Source of the DNA: JAMXLO01 sp963812075
GTDB taxonomy: Bacteria > Pseudomonadota > Alphaproteobacteria > Acetobacterales > Acetobacteraceae
DNA length: 64,000 nucleotides
Direction: 5' to 3'
Assembly: GCA_963812075.1 (NCBI GenBank)
Contig: CAWETN010000007.1
Span: forward strand, 372,001-436,000
Below are positions 9,347 through 19,098 of the stretch, piece by piece. The translations under genes and the position numbers were made by a program. The notes under the pieces are model-generated. The model worked only from the letters and a program-made list of their open reading frames with translations, was not told where the DNA came from and ran no database searches. Positions within the stretch are counted from its first letter, which is position 1. Each line of letters opens with the position of its first letter.

Positions 9347-11222
9347 CTACACGGAGTGATGATCCGGAATCGGGTTGCCGCCGAATCCGGTACGCGTTTG
9401 ATGACCCGAACCGAACGGCAACGTGAAGTCGGTGTGATTCAGCTGGCGCGGCGTGACGCCGAGCAGATCGACCGTATCGCCGGCATAGTGGACGACGGCA
9501 TGTCCGTCACGTGCCGCGGTGATCGCGAAGTCGCTGGCCTTCATGGTGAAGTCCAGCTTGTCGTCGGCTGGTGAGAAGTCGGTGATCGTGTCGTGTACAC
9601 CGGTGGCGCTGAACACGAACACATCGCTGCCGCCACCTCCGGTCAGCTGCTGGCTCTGTCCGAGACCGGCAACGATCGTGTCGTCCGCAGGTCCTCCGGC
9701 GATCGTGGCGTTGTCCAAATTCACGCCGATCACCAGCTGTGCCGACGCAGGATCCTCCGCCGCGACATCGCTGCCGTGCCGGTCGGCCGCCACGAAGGCA
9801 TCGGCCTGCACCACGGTGGTGTCGGTGTCGCGCATGATGATGTCGCTGAGGGTCGTATGCGCGATTCGGGCGGTCGTGGCAGGATCGAAGCCCTGGTTCT
9901 GCCACCACAGACGATCGCCATCGCGCAGGTTCTCGAACTGCTGCGCGATGATGGCATCGAAGGTCGATCCAAGCATTGCGCCCGACACATGGTCCTCGGC
10001 CAGGCCACCGATGAACAGATCGACGTTGTCGACCGTGCCGAACACCTGCTGCAGATGTGCTGCCACCGTCGGATCGCTGGTGATCTGGCCGAACGAGGTA
10101 TATTTCGGCAGATGCAGTGCCACGCGCGTCTGGTTGAGTGTGCCGAGACCTACATCGCGCTCTCGCTGGATATCGATGGCGATCAGATCCATCTGATCAG
10201 GTGACGCCGCCAGGAGATTCCGCAAGGCATCGACGGCGTACACATCGTTGGCCTGCGTCTGATCGCCCAGGATGCCGCGCAACAGCGCGTCGATGCCACC
10301 GTTGGCCTGCACCTGCGTCGTCGTTGCGAAGAAGGCATCGGCCAGGCTTTGCGAGGCGAGCTGAACGCCCGAGTTGTCTAGCTTGCTCTCGGTGCCAGAG
10401 ACGATGGAGTGGCCGAAGCGGTATGCAGCATCGGCGAATTCCTCGGTGATGCGCGGATCGACCGACGGATTGTAGCCGTGATACGGCCTGATGGCCTTCG
10501 GTCCCAGCAGGTGCGGCAGAAATTCTGTATAGGTGATGTTTTCGATTTCGGCGGTAACGATGGCACGTGCGGTCTGGTAGAGCTGATCGCCGGACCAGCT
10601 GGGATGCTGCTCCTTCAACTGGTCGACCTGGTAGTTGTGCTCGCGCACGAACAGCGTGGTGATCGCAGTCAGATCGGGATTTTCCGTGGCGCGCAGAATC
10701 GCCCGCGACGTACGCGCCGTTGACGATCGGCAGGTAACCGTCGGCACTGGTCTTCATGCGTCCGTCGGGTAGCCGCAGGCTGGCCGCCGTGGTGGCATCG
10801 GAGCCATAGACCATCGACGCGTCGAGCCATCCGGTGACGCTGTTCACCGTGGTGCCCGTGGCCGGATCGGTGGTGGATCGCGTCAATGGGATGACGCTGC
10901 CGGCGGCGAAGTTGGGGTCGCCGGGCGGTATGGTTATATCGATATGATTGGTGCCATCCGGCAACGTATGATCGAGATCGTGGTCGATGAACTGTCCCCA
11001 CACGTACATCATGGCGGATAAGCCCGTCGGGTCATGCGCTTCGGCCTGTGGACCGGACGACACGACATTGCTGATCTCGCGCGCGTTTGGTCCATCTATG
11101 GGTGTGGTCGTTCCGGTCACGAAGTTTGCCGGAGCGATGCGGATCATGTCGCTACCGGTGCTGTTGATCGTCGGATCGGCAAGATTATTGGCAGAGCCAT
11201 CAACGGTTCTGAATTTCAACAT
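9347..11222 (-). CDS. Animal-type haem peroxidase with RTX-like C-terminal domain (frameshifted)
   Basis: Two overlapping minus-strand frames together encode about 620 residues of an animal-type (peroxinectin/myeloperoxidase-like) haem peroxidase. The upstream frame holds the start (SANNLADPT) and the distal haem motif WGQFIDHDLD; the downstream frame holds the catalytic Arg/Glu in TLFVREHNY and the proximal His in YRFGHSIVSG. Near base 10700 the frame must shift by one. The last 110 residues (GGPADDTIVAGLG, TGGGGSDVFVF, ITDFSPADDKLDF) resemble the serralysin/haemolysin-type calcium-binding secretion domain, so type I secretion is inferred; no N-terminal signal peptide is seen. The gene is convergent with the ABC transporter, 6 bases apart. 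Confidence 0.82.
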
Positions 11223-11470
11223 TGGTGTTGTTCCCCGGACTGTTTTTCGCGTTGAGTGACGCGCTGCTATCCGTGCCGGGCGAAGTCAGTCAATTGAGTT
11301 TTGGAATAAGTGAATGAAGATGGCCCGGTTCTGACGGTGCGCCAGCGCCGCGCCCTGAGAATTAGGAAAATGCTCACACAAACCGGAACGTTACACGAAA
11401 CCGCGTAGCTGCAACGTTGCCACGGCGGGCGGTATTCTTATTCCGGAGTCCGCTGAATGACTCGGAAAGG

Positions 11471-13025
11471 TCAGGTCATCGACATCCAGCGAATGTCCTG
11501 AGCGTCCCCTATGGGGCAGAATCGCACGTCATGCACGTTCTTGGTGAATGGACCGAACCATCTCGTGTTATAGATGAACAGACCAGCTGCATCTTCTACC
11601 AGAATGTGTGAGGCTTCTTCGTAAAGCGGCTGTCGCTCCTCCTGCTTGGTGAGTACCAGCGCCTTGTCGGTCAGCTCGTCGAATCTGGCGTTTTTGTAGA
11701 AGCTCGAGTTGCCGGCACCGATGTTGCGGCTGTTGTACATGTAGCCGGTCCAGTTGTCGGGATCGGCGTAGTACGCGCTGCGCCACAGCGGCACCAGGTC
11801 GTGCGTCTTCTCCGCGTCGGAGAGTTTGCCGGAGATCACCGGCCATGGCTCGGTGTTCAGCCTGATGTCGATGCCGATCTTCGCCGCGCCTGCCTGCAGG
11901 AGCTGCGCGGCGGCCTCGCTCTGGTCGAAGCCCGCCAGAACGCCGATCTCAAGTTGCCGCATCGGGGCCTTGACCATCGCCAAGTGTTCCTTCGCCTTGG
12001 CGAGATCGAAGCTGTAGCCTTTCAGGTCCTTCGGCGCGCCCCACAGGTTGCCCGGGATGATGCCGGGGTTGCGAGTCACCGAACCGCCCAGGATGTTGTT
12101 GATGAACCCGTCGTAGTCGAACGCGTAGCATAGCGCCTTGCGCAGGTTCACGTCGGTCAGCGGCGGGCGTGCGTTGTGGATGATGAAGTACATCGTGCGC
12201 AGCGAAGTCGGCTTCCATGACCTGCACACTGTCGACGGTACGCAGCCGCTTGATCTGGTCCTGCGGCAGATAACCGTCGGTCGTGTTGAATTCGCCCTTC
12301 TGCAGGCCGAGGGCGCGGCTTGCCGTCTCCAGCACGACGCGGAACTCCATCGAGGTGATGTTGGACTTGCCGAAGCCGGCGAAATGCTCGTCGAACCGGT
12401 CGGCCTGGAAGCCGATCGCTGGGTCGTAACGGCGCAGCTTGAAACCGCCGGAGCCGGCTTCGTTGCGGGCCAGCCACTCGGCGCCCATGTCGCCGGACTT
12501 GTCGTGCTGGCGCAGCAGTTTGCTGTTGACCACCCACAGTTCCGACAACGTGGAGCCGAATACGGCATACGGCCTGTTCAACGTGAACTGCACCGTGTGC
12601 GCGTCGAGTGCCTTGGTACGCCCGGCATCGATCACGCCCTTGAACAGTCCGAACGCTCCCTTTTTCATCGCCAGGATGCGTTCCATGGAGAACACCACGT
12701 CATCCGCGGTGACCGGACTGCCGTCGTGGAACTTTGCGCCGGGCTTCATCGGCACCGTGTAGGTGATGCCGTCGGGCGCGATGTCGATCGTCTCAGCGAG
12801 CCACATCTTCAGCTCTGGCGGGTTGCCCACCCAGCGCACCAGGCAGTCGTACAGGTTGAGCCGGGAGCCGATGCGGCCGATGTCGAACACCGCGTGCGGA
12901 TCGAGCGTGTCGTAGCCGCTGTTGTTGGCGGTGACGAAGCGCTTGCCTGATTCGGCGCGCGCTTTCGGCGTGAGTGCGGCGGCGGCGCCAAGTGCCAGAA
13001 CGCCCCGACGGCCAAGTGCGGTCAT
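11471..13025 (-). CDS. ABC transporter substrate-binding protein, DppA/OppA family (frameshifted)
   Basis: A periplasmic solute-binding protein of the family 5 extracellular type, about 515 residues, split by a one-base frameshift near 12205. The start (ATG ending at 13025) gives a signal peptide with a twin-arginine-like GRRGVLALGAAAAL. The family hallmark TYTVPMKPGAKFHDGSPVTADDV-type segment lies near residue 95, and the second frame carries RKALCYAFDYDGFIN and the C-terminal lobe (WNGYMYNS-like WTGYMYNS). Its ATG overlaps the stop of the thiamine-diphosphate enzyme gene, so those genes are co-transcribed. It may serve the DppBCDF-type transporter at 5506-9340, which lacks a binding protein. 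Confidence 0.82.
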
Positions 13026-13615
13026 GCTGCTCCTCCAAGCCCAAGCTCGCTGCGCAGATCCTGTATGACGCTGTCGCGAGTCCGCGTTTGCCAGCGCGAG
13101 CGCCGCCCGATCGGTGTGTTCTCCACCTCGGGCAGCACCTTCAGCGCGACGAATACCGGTCCTGGCTGCGCCAGGATGCCGGGCAGGTGCAGGCTGAAGT
13201 CGGCAAGCTCGGTGAACGCGTGCGCCCGCGGATAGCCGGCGCCGCGCGCCAGCATGTCGTAGGCGACCGACTGAGCGTTCGGCACCGGCTGACCGCCGGT
13301 TGTCGCGTAGCACCCGTTGTCCAACAGGAAGTGATACAAATTGGGCGGTGCCTGCTCCGCGATCGTCGTGAGCATGCCGAGGCTCATCAGGATGTCGCCC
13401 TCTGAGTCAAACAGCACCACACGGCGGTTTGGCTGCGTCAGCGCCAGCCCGAGCGCGAAGCCAGCGTGGCCGCCCATCGCCGGATCGCCCAGCGGGACGT
13501 CTAGGGTCTCGCGGTCGGAGAGTTTCACCCAATGGCGCCCGCCGCGACCCGGCACCACGATCGCGTCGCCGCGGTGCTCGGCGAAGACCTTGAGCAGTTC
13601 GGCCGTGTGCATCAT
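13022..13615 (-). CDS. Thiamine-diphosphate-dependent decarboxylase, pyrophosphate-binding (beta) subunit
   Basis: A 197-residue protein equal to the C-terminal third of a thiamine-diphosphate enzyme. The cofactor motif begins SEGDILMSLG and closes at LLDNGCYATTGGQ, the GDx(25-30)N pattern that binds Mg-diphosphate. It matches the beta subunit of sulfopyruvate/phosphonopyruvate decarboxylase-like enzymes (ComE-like), whose partner supplies the pyrimidine-binding half. That partner is the adjacent gene at 13627-14145. The 2-oxoacid substrate is unknown. Stop and next start overlap (ATGA) with the binding-protein gene. Confidence 0.75.
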   Translation of the reverse strand: MMHTAELLKVFAEHRGDAIVVPGRGGRHWVKLSDRETLDVPLGDPAMGGHAGFALGLALTQPNRRVVLFDSEGDILMSLGMLTTIAEQAPPNLYHFLLDNGCYATTGGQPVPNAQSVAYDMLARGAGYPRAHAFTELADFSLHLPGILAQPGPVFVALKVLPEVENTPIGRRSRWQTRTRDSVIQDLRSELGLGGAA

Positions 13616-13626
13616 GACCCGCGCCC

Positions 13627-14145
13627 TTACCGATTGAAGCCGTGGTACTCGTCGCCGACCAGCACAACCACCGGGCGTTGCGTACGCTCCGCCTCCTCGA
13701 ACGCGATCGAGATGCGCGGCGCATCGGCGTCGCTTTCGACCAGGTAATAGTCGAGGCCGAACGCCATGAGGAACCGCTCGGTGTAGGTGGCCGCCGTGTC
13801 GCTGGTCACCCCGTGCCGTGTCCAGCCGCGATAGCCGACCATCAGCACCACCGGGACGTTCATTCCGAGCAGCCAGCCCCGGATCGAATCCCCAGATTCC
13901 ATCATCCCGGTGTTCTGGATCAGGATCAGCGGCTTGCGGCCGCCGGCATGCAGCCCTGCGGCGATCGAACACGCGTGTCCCTCGCGCGTCACGCCGACCA
14001 GCCGCAGCGATGGCTCGGCCTTCATCAGCATGTAGAGCCAGTTCGTCTCGCTGTCGGGCAGCCACACCACGTCGGTGACGCCGTTCTGCTTCATGTGGGC
14101 CAGCACGGTCTCCGGGCTCAGTGCCACGGTGGTTGCGTCGTTCAT
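13627..14145 (-). CDS. Thiamine-diphosphate-dependent decarboxylase, pyrimidine-binding (alpha) subunit
   Basis: A 172-residue protein equal to the N-terminal domain of thiamine-diphosphate enzymes. The segment VGVTREGHACSIAAGL contains the catalytic Glu that activates the cofactor, and LILIQNTGMMESGDSIRGW is typical of sulfopyruvate decarboxylase alpha (ComD-like) proteins. It must assemble with the 13022-13615 product to form active sites at the subunit interface. The ATG has GGAGGAAT just upstream. Position next to an ABC binding protein suggests catabolism of an imported compound; that is inference. Confidence 0.75.
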   Translation of the reverse strand: MNDATTVALSPETVLAHMKQNGVTDVVWLPDSETNWLYMLMKAEPSLRLVGVTREGHACSIAAGLHAGGRKPLILIQNTGMMESGDSIRGWLLGMNVPVVLMVGYRGWTRHGVTSDTAATYTERFLMAFGLDYYLVESDADAPRISIAFEEAERTQRPVVVLVGDEYHGFNR

Positions 14146-14227
14146 CCATTCCTCCGGCTGGCGGATTTGTCGCGGGCGAGGCTGCTGGCTAACATCATGC
14201 CGACCAACCATCCAAGGGAGCAAGCCA

Positions 14228-15100
14228 ATGGCCAACACGTTCCGCGTCGGCGACATGACGGTCCATCGGATCGTCGAGATGGAATGCGGCTTCACCCCGG
14301 CCCTGGAATTCCTGCCGGCGCTGAAGGCCGACGTGCTCGAGGAGAACCGGTCGTGGCTGGCCCCGAAGGCCTTGGACAAGGACGACAACCTGGTGCTGTG
14401 CTTCCAGTCCTACATCGTGCAGACTGGACGCCACACCATCCTGGTCGATAGTTGCATCGGCAACGACAAGGACCGGACCGCGCGCCCGCTGTGGCACCAG
14501 AAAAAGGACGACACCTTCATGCGCGGCCTGGCCGCGGCCGGGCTCACGGTGAACGACATCGACTTCGTCATGTGCACACACCTCCACGTCGATCATGTCG
14601 GCTGGAACACCAAACTGGAGAACGGCCGCTGGGTGCCGACCTTCCCCAAGGCGCGCTATCTGTTCTCGAAGAAGGAGCTGGACTACTGGCTGGCCGAGAA
14701 CGACAAGACCGCGCTGCCGCCGATCGTGGACAGCGTCATCCCGATCGTCGAGGCCAAGCGCTGCGACCTCGTCACCAGCGACCACGCGGTGGACGATACG
14801 ATCAGCCTGATCCCCACGCCGGGCCACACGATCGACCACTACGCGGTGGCGCTGGGCCGCGGCGGCAAGGACGGCGTGATCACCGGCGACCTGATCCACA
14901 CCCCGCTCCAGGCGCGCTATCCGGACCTGGCGATGCGCGTCGACTACGACCCGCAGCAGGGCGCCGACACGCGGCGCAGGTTCCTCGAGACCTACTGCGA
15001 CACCAGCACGCTGTGCTGCTTCGCACACTTCCCGTCGCCATCGCGTGGCCACGTCAAGCGCTGGGGCAACGGGTTCCGCTGCGATTACGTCACCGACTGA
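14228..15100 (+). CDS. Metallo-beta-lactamase-fold hydrolase
   Basis: A 290-residue MBL-fold protein with the di-zinc motif CTHLHVDHVGWN (HxHxDH), a later GHTIDHYAV, and GDLIHTP. The arrangement resembles the lactonase-like group (AttM/AiiA relatives), so lactone or ester hydrolysis is possible. The start at 14228 is set by the GGGAGCAAG ribosome site; the open frame upstream overlaps the divergent gene. No signal peptide is seen, so it is probably cytoplasmic. It diverges from the thiamine-diphosphate decarboxylase genes across an 82-base gap. Confidence 0.82.
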   Translation: MANTFRVGDMTVHRIVEMECGFTPALEFLPALKADVLEENRSWLAPKALDKDDNLVLCFQSYIVQTGRHTILVDSCIGNDKDRTARPLWHQKKDDTFMRGLAAAGLTVNDIDFVMCTHLHVDHVGWNTKLENGRWVPTFPKARYLFSKKELDYWLAENDKTALPPIVDSVIPIVEAKRCDLVTSDHAVDDTISLIPTPGHTIDHYAVALGRGGKDGVITGDLIHTPLQARYPDLAMRVDYDPQQGADTRRRFLETYCDTSTLCCFAHFPSPSRGHVKRWGNGFRCDYVTD

Positions 15101-15106
15101 CGCAAC

Positions 15107-15826
15107 GTGCGGCTGCTCGCCTGGAACATCCGGCAGGGCGGCGGGACACGGCTCACCGGCATCATGGCTGCAATCGCGCGCCACGATGCCGATGTCCTGG
15201 TTCTGTCGGAGTATCGCGGCGGCGATTCGGCCGATCGTCTGCGCACCGCGCTGAAGGCCGGAGGCTATCGCCACGTCACGAAGCTGGTGCCGCCGCCGAC
15301 GCGCACCGGCGTGCTGATCGCCGCGCGCCGGCGCTTCGTCGAGCGAGGTCCGGTCTGCGGCCAGGTCGAGGAGCCGTGGCGGCTGGTCGACGTCGATCTC
15401 GGCGTGCTGCGCCTGACCGGCGTGTACATGCCCAACCTGCAGAAGAAGGTGCCGTACTGGCGGACGCTGGTCGATGCGTTCGCCCTGCGCGCCTCCGGCG
15501 ACGCGCTGGCGATCGGCGATTTCAACACCTGCCGTGCCTATGTCGATGAACCGGGCGCCATCGACGCAACCGCGCACTTCATGGACAGCATGGCGGCGGT
15601 CGGGTTCAGCGATCTGTGGCGGCATCGCTATCCGGACGGGCGCGAGTTCTCCTGGTACAGCCATCGCGGCAACGGCTTCCGCATCGACCACGCGTTCCTG
15701 TCGGCGAGCCTCGCGTCGCGCGCCGGCGTCATCCGCTACTCGCACGACGAACGGCTGGCCGGGCTGTCGGATCACTCGGTGCTGCTGCTGGATCTGCCAC
15801 GCGCGAGACGAGGAACCCTGTCATGA
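15107..15826 (+). CDS. Endonuclease/exonuclease/phosphatase-fold protein
   Basis: A 239-residue protein starting at GTG 15107, six bases after the MBL gene. It has the fold's landmarks: LLAWNIRQGG (metal-binding Asn), SEYRGG (Glu), the GDFNTCRAY block (Asp/Asn), and the terminal SDHSVLLLDL (Asp-His). This is close to the exonuclease III / inositol-phosphatase superfamily core, without a membrane or DNA-binding extension. It may act on DNA, or on phosphodiesters; the sequence does not discriminate. Its stop overlaps the next start (ATGA). Confidence 0.78.
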   Translation: MRLLAWNIRQGGGTRLTGIMAAIARHDADVLVLSEYRGGDSADRLRTALKAGGYRHVTKLVPPPTRTGVLIAARRRFVERGPVCGQVEEPWRLVDVDLGVLRLTGVYMPNLQKKVPYWRTLVDAFALRASGDALAIGDFNTCRAYVDEPGAIDATAHFMDSMAAVGFSDLWRHRYPDGREFSWYSHRGNGFRIDHAFLSASLASRAGVIRYSHDERLAGLSDHSVLLLDLPRARRGTLS

Positions 15827-16693
15827 AGTTCGGCCTGCGCTATTGCAACACCGGCCGCTATGTCGATCCGGCGCGCGCGGTGGAACTGCTGCAGGCAGCC
15901 GAGGCGGCCGGCTTCGAATCGGCCTGGACAGTCGAACACACTGTCATCCCGCGGGGCTACCAGTTCGGCGTATCCCTACACGTCGGACGGCCGGCTGCCC
16001 GGCGGAGAAGGCGATTTCCTGCTGCCCGATCCGCTGATCTGGATGGCTTACGTCGCGGCGGCGACGTCGCGTATCAAGCTAGCCACCGGAATCCTGATCC
16101 TGCCGCAGCACAATCCGGTCATCGTCGCCAAGCAGGTGGCGACGCTCGATTACATGTCGAATGGCCGCATCCTCCTGGGCATCGGCGTCGGCTGGCTGAA
16201 GGAGGAGTTCGACGCGATCGGCGCTGCGTTCGAGAATCGCGGGCGCCGCACCGATGAGTATATCGCCGCTATGCGCGAGCTATGGTCCGCCGATGCGCCG
16301 AGCTTCTCCGGTCGCTACGTCAGCTTCAAGGACGCGTTCATGCGGCCCAAGCCGGTGAACCGCACCGTGCCGATCATCATCGGCGGCCACACCGAAGCCG
16401 CCGCGCAGCGTGCCGGCCGTCTCGGCGACGGCTTCTTTCCCGGCCGCGGCCTGCCGACCGACCTGATCGAGATCGTTCGTCGCACCGCACGCGAGGCAGG
16501 CCGTGATCCAGCCGCGGTGGAGCTCACCGTCGGCATGCCCGACGACCTCGCACAGCTTGCGGACTATGCCGCTGCCGGCGTGTCGCGCGTATTGCTGCCG
16601 GTCACCGGCGTGGCCGGTCTGGCGCGCAAGGTGGCGGGGCCGGAGGAGCTGCTGGGCTGGCGCGACACGATCGAGCGCTATACCTCGGCATGA
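15823..16693 (+). CDS. LLM-class flavin/F420-dependent oxidoreductase (frameshifted)
   Basis: About 290 residues of a luciferase-like monooxygenase-fold protein, with N-terminus KFGLRYCNTGRY and core ATGILILPQHNPVIVAKQVATLD typical of the F420-dependent Rv2161c-like subgroup. The frame changes near 15965, between GYQFG and the YPYTSDGRLPGG segment; both sides match the family, so a single-base indel is likely. It may use F420 or FMN. It is linked by ATGA overlaps to the preceding phosphatase-fold gene and to the following HAD gene, so these form one translational unit. Confidence 0.8.
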
Positions 16694-17391
16694 ACGCGAT
16701 CCTGCTGGACCTCGACGGCACGCTGATCGACTCGCGCCCCGGCATCGCCGCGAGCTGCGCCGCTGCATTGCAGGCACTGGGGCACACACCCGATCCAGAC
16801 TTCGATATCACCGGGCTGATCGGTCCGCCGCTGCCGCAGGTGATCACGCGCCTGCTCGCGCGCTTTGGCGACGACCGCGTCGAGGCCGGCATGACGGAAT
16901 ACCGCGCGCACTACGGCGAAATCGGCCTGCACATGGCCACCGTCTATCCCGGCATACAGGACGCGGTTCGTGTGCTGTCCGAGCGCGGCCGATGCTACGT
17001 CGTCACCTCGAAGCGCAAGGACTTCGCCGCGCGCATCGTCGCTGCCCTGGCGTTCGCCGATGCGATTTCTGGCGTGTACGGCACCGAGCCGGACGGTAGT
17101 GTCGACGACAAGGCACACCTGATCGCCGCCGTGCTGCGCCGTGAAGCGCTGGACGCGCAGCGCACGGTCATGGTCGGCGATCGCTCGCACGACATGATCG
17201 GCGCGCGCGCCAACGGCATTCGCGCTCTCGGGGTACTGTGGGGCTACGGCGATCGCGACGAGCTGCTGGCGGCCGGCGCCGATGCGCTCGCGACCACCCC
17301 GGCGGAGCTGCCGGATGGCATCAGCCTGCCAGCACCTGCGTCGCCTCGCGCAGGGCATGGGCCAGGCGGTTCCGGCACCGCGTCGCGCTGA
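16690..17391 (+). CDS. HAD-superfamily hydrolase, phosphoglycolate-phosphatase-like
   Basis: A 233-residue haloacid-dehalogenase-type phosphatase. HAD motif I is LLDLDGTLIDS at residues 4-14 (nucleophile and acid Asp), motif II is VVTSKRK, motif III Lys appears in DDKAHLI, and motif IV is MVGDRSHDMIGA. An alpha-helical C1 cap follows motif I, as in phosphoglycolate phosphatase and beta-phosphoglucomutase relatives. The start overlaps the preceding stop. Its last 71 bases overlap the end of the convergent M28 peptidase gene, which may reflect a displaced stop. Confidence 0.83.
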   Translation: MNAILLDLDGTLIDSRPGIAASCAAALQALGHTPDPDFDITGLIGPPLPQVITRLLARFGDDRVEAGMTEYRAHYGEIGLHMATVYPGIQDAVRVLSERGRCYVVTSKRKDFAARIVAALAFADAISGVYGTEPDGSVDDKAHLIAAVLRREALDAQRTVMVGDRSHDMIGARANGIRALGVLWGYGDRDELLAAGADALATTPAELPDGISLPAPASPRAGHGPGGSGTASR

Positions 17392-18967
17392 TCGCGAGGA
17401 AGCGCGCGCTGTCGGTGCCTGGCGCGGTCTTCGCCAGCCTGCGCAGCGGATCGAGCACCGGCCACGCCGGCAGCGGCAGCGCCGGATCATGTGCGAAGCG
17501 ATCGCCCGACGTGTAGTACACCGGTGCCAGCGCGCGCGACGCCCGCATCAGCGCTGCATCGCTATGTCCGCCGGCCTCCGCCTTGTCGCGCAGATGCGTC
17601 GCCGCCGCGATCAGTCCGTCGACCCCACAGCGCTCGCCCAGCGACGCGCGCAATGCATCGAGCTCGTCGAGCAGAACGCGCGCATGCGCAGCGAAGTCCA
17701 GCGGCAGCACGTCGTCGGTCAACAGCCGCCACAGCGTGTGCACATAGACGCGCGTGTCGCGCACCAGGTTGCCCTCGTCGATCTTGTCCAGCAGATCGTG
17801 CGGCGTGTGCCACCACCAGCCGAGCGCGTTGCGCATTTTCACCGGCGCCGGCGGCTGCTCGCTGAGCGCGCCGAACATCGCGGGAATGCCGATTCCCCAG
17901 AACGACTGGTCGGAGGACCGCGACATGCGTTTGCCGGCATACTCCGAGCCGGCCTGCTCGCCGATCGCCTCGCCGGCCAGCGCGATCAGCTCCGGTGCGG
18001 CCGCAGCGTTCTTCAGCACCACCGCGCCGACGCCGCCAGTCGAGTCCACATTCACATGCACCGCGCAACGCCGTTCCAGCTCGTCCCAGTTCTGATCGGC
18101 ATACCAGGCGGATCCGGAGTAGCGCCCATGCGAATGACCGGACCAGAAGCAAAGCCGAAGTCCGCGCCGCCACCTGCCGTGCTCGCGCGCAGCGAGCCGC
18201 GCGGCCTCCAGCATCGTGGCGTTGGCGGCACCGTTGTCCATCACGCCGTAGTACCAGGTGTCATGATGGCCGGAGAACAGGATGAACGGACCGTCCGCGT
18301 CGGGTCCGTCGATCTCGGCCTCGAGAATCGGCGTGCGGCGCCAGCCGGTGTCGACCTCCGCATGCAGCGTGACCTTGGGTTGCTCGCCGCGCGCCAGGCG
18401 TTCGCGCAACGCGCTGCCGTCCTCGTTCGACACGGTGCACACCACGGTCGTCGGCAGGTCGGTCTGCGTCTCGTCCGACGGACTGCCCCAGACCGGCGAG
18501 ACGCACATCTCGTGCAGGTGCTCGTGCGGGCTGATCTGCACCTGGCCCACCGCGCCGGCCCGCGAGGCACGCGCGGCCTGACCAGGGCTGGCGATGCCTT
18601 CGGTCAACACGATCGCATCCCGCAGGTCGCGACCTGTGAAATCTGCCGCGTCGCCGTCGCCCACATAGACCAGCCGTCCGGTCACGCCGCCCGGTGGCGA
18701 ACTGCGGGAGAAGGAGTGCGTGATGCTGGTCAGGGTCTGGTTGTCCGCATCGACGCGCGCCTTGCCCGGCAGGCTGATATAGGCGTCGTGCATGATGAGC
18801 TTTGTGCGGTAGCCGTACTCGTCGAGGCGCGCCTGGAAGTAGCCCAGGCTCTGCAGCTCGTCCGGCGTGCCCGACAGCTTCACCCAGCGGGCGAGTTCCC
18901 GCATGTGACCCATCAGGATCGAGCCTTCGACGGCCTCGCACAGCGATCGGCGCACTGGGTCGCTCAT
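17321..18967 (-). CDS. M28-family zinc peptidase-like protein with PA domain
   Basis: A 548-residue protein of the M28 aminopeptidase family with an inserted protease-associated domain near residues 90-190. Metal-site elements are FSGHHDTWYYGVMDNGA (His and bridging Asp, about 232-246), VNVDSTGG (Asp about 308) and WWHTPHD (His about 387-390). The segment that normally carries the catalytic and ligand Glu pair reads FWSGHSHGRYSGS (about 274-286), without the Glu pair, so activity or metal chemistry may differ. No signal peptide is evident. It is transcribed away from the class II aldolase gene. Confidence 0.78.
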   Translation of the reverse strand: MSDPVRRSLCEAVEGSILMGHMRELARWVKLSGTPDELQSLGYFQARLDEYGYRTKLIMHDAYISLPGKARVDADNQTLTSITHSFSRSSPPGGVTGRLVYVGDGDAADFTGRDLRDAIVLTEGIASPGQAARASRAGAVGQVQISPHEHLHEMCVSPVWGSPSDETQTDLPTTVVCTVSNEDGSALRERLARGEQPKVTLHAEVDTGWRRTPILEAEIDGPDADGPFILFSGHHDTWYYGVMDNGAANATMLEAARLAAREHGRWRRGLRLCFWSGHSHGRYSGSAWYADQNWDELERRCAVHVNVDSTGGVGAVVLKNAAAAPELIALAGEAIGEQAGSEYAGKRMSRSSDQSFWGIGIPAMFGALSEQPPAPVKMRNALGWWWHTPHDLLDKIDEGNLVRDTRVYVHTLWRLLTDDVLPLDFAAHARVLLDELDALRASLGERCGVDGLIAAATHLRDKAEAGGHSDAALMRASRALAPVYYTSGDRFAHDPALPLPAWPVLDPLRRLAKTAPGTDSARFLAISATRCRNRLAHALREATQVLAG

Positions 18968-19098
18968 CGGCTTGTCCTTTCAGCGGCACGCTCGAAGCGT
19001 GCAGGGCGTGGCGCAGGATGGCAAGGCACGATAGTCATGCGCAGTGACAGGGAACCCGTGGCGCGGAAGCGGTGCCGGCAGCATAAGGAGACGTCACG

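Noticed and set aside
14195..15775. A long 526-residue open frame antisense to the MBL and phosphatase-fold genes
   Set aside because: Its composition is the Arg/Ala/Val-rich pattern expected from the third-position GC of the opposite strand, and it contains no recognisable domain.
17321..17391. Overlap between HAD and M28 genes as a special regulatory antisense
   Set aside because: Only 71 bases of convergent 3' overlap; this is common in compact genomes and could also come from an indel.
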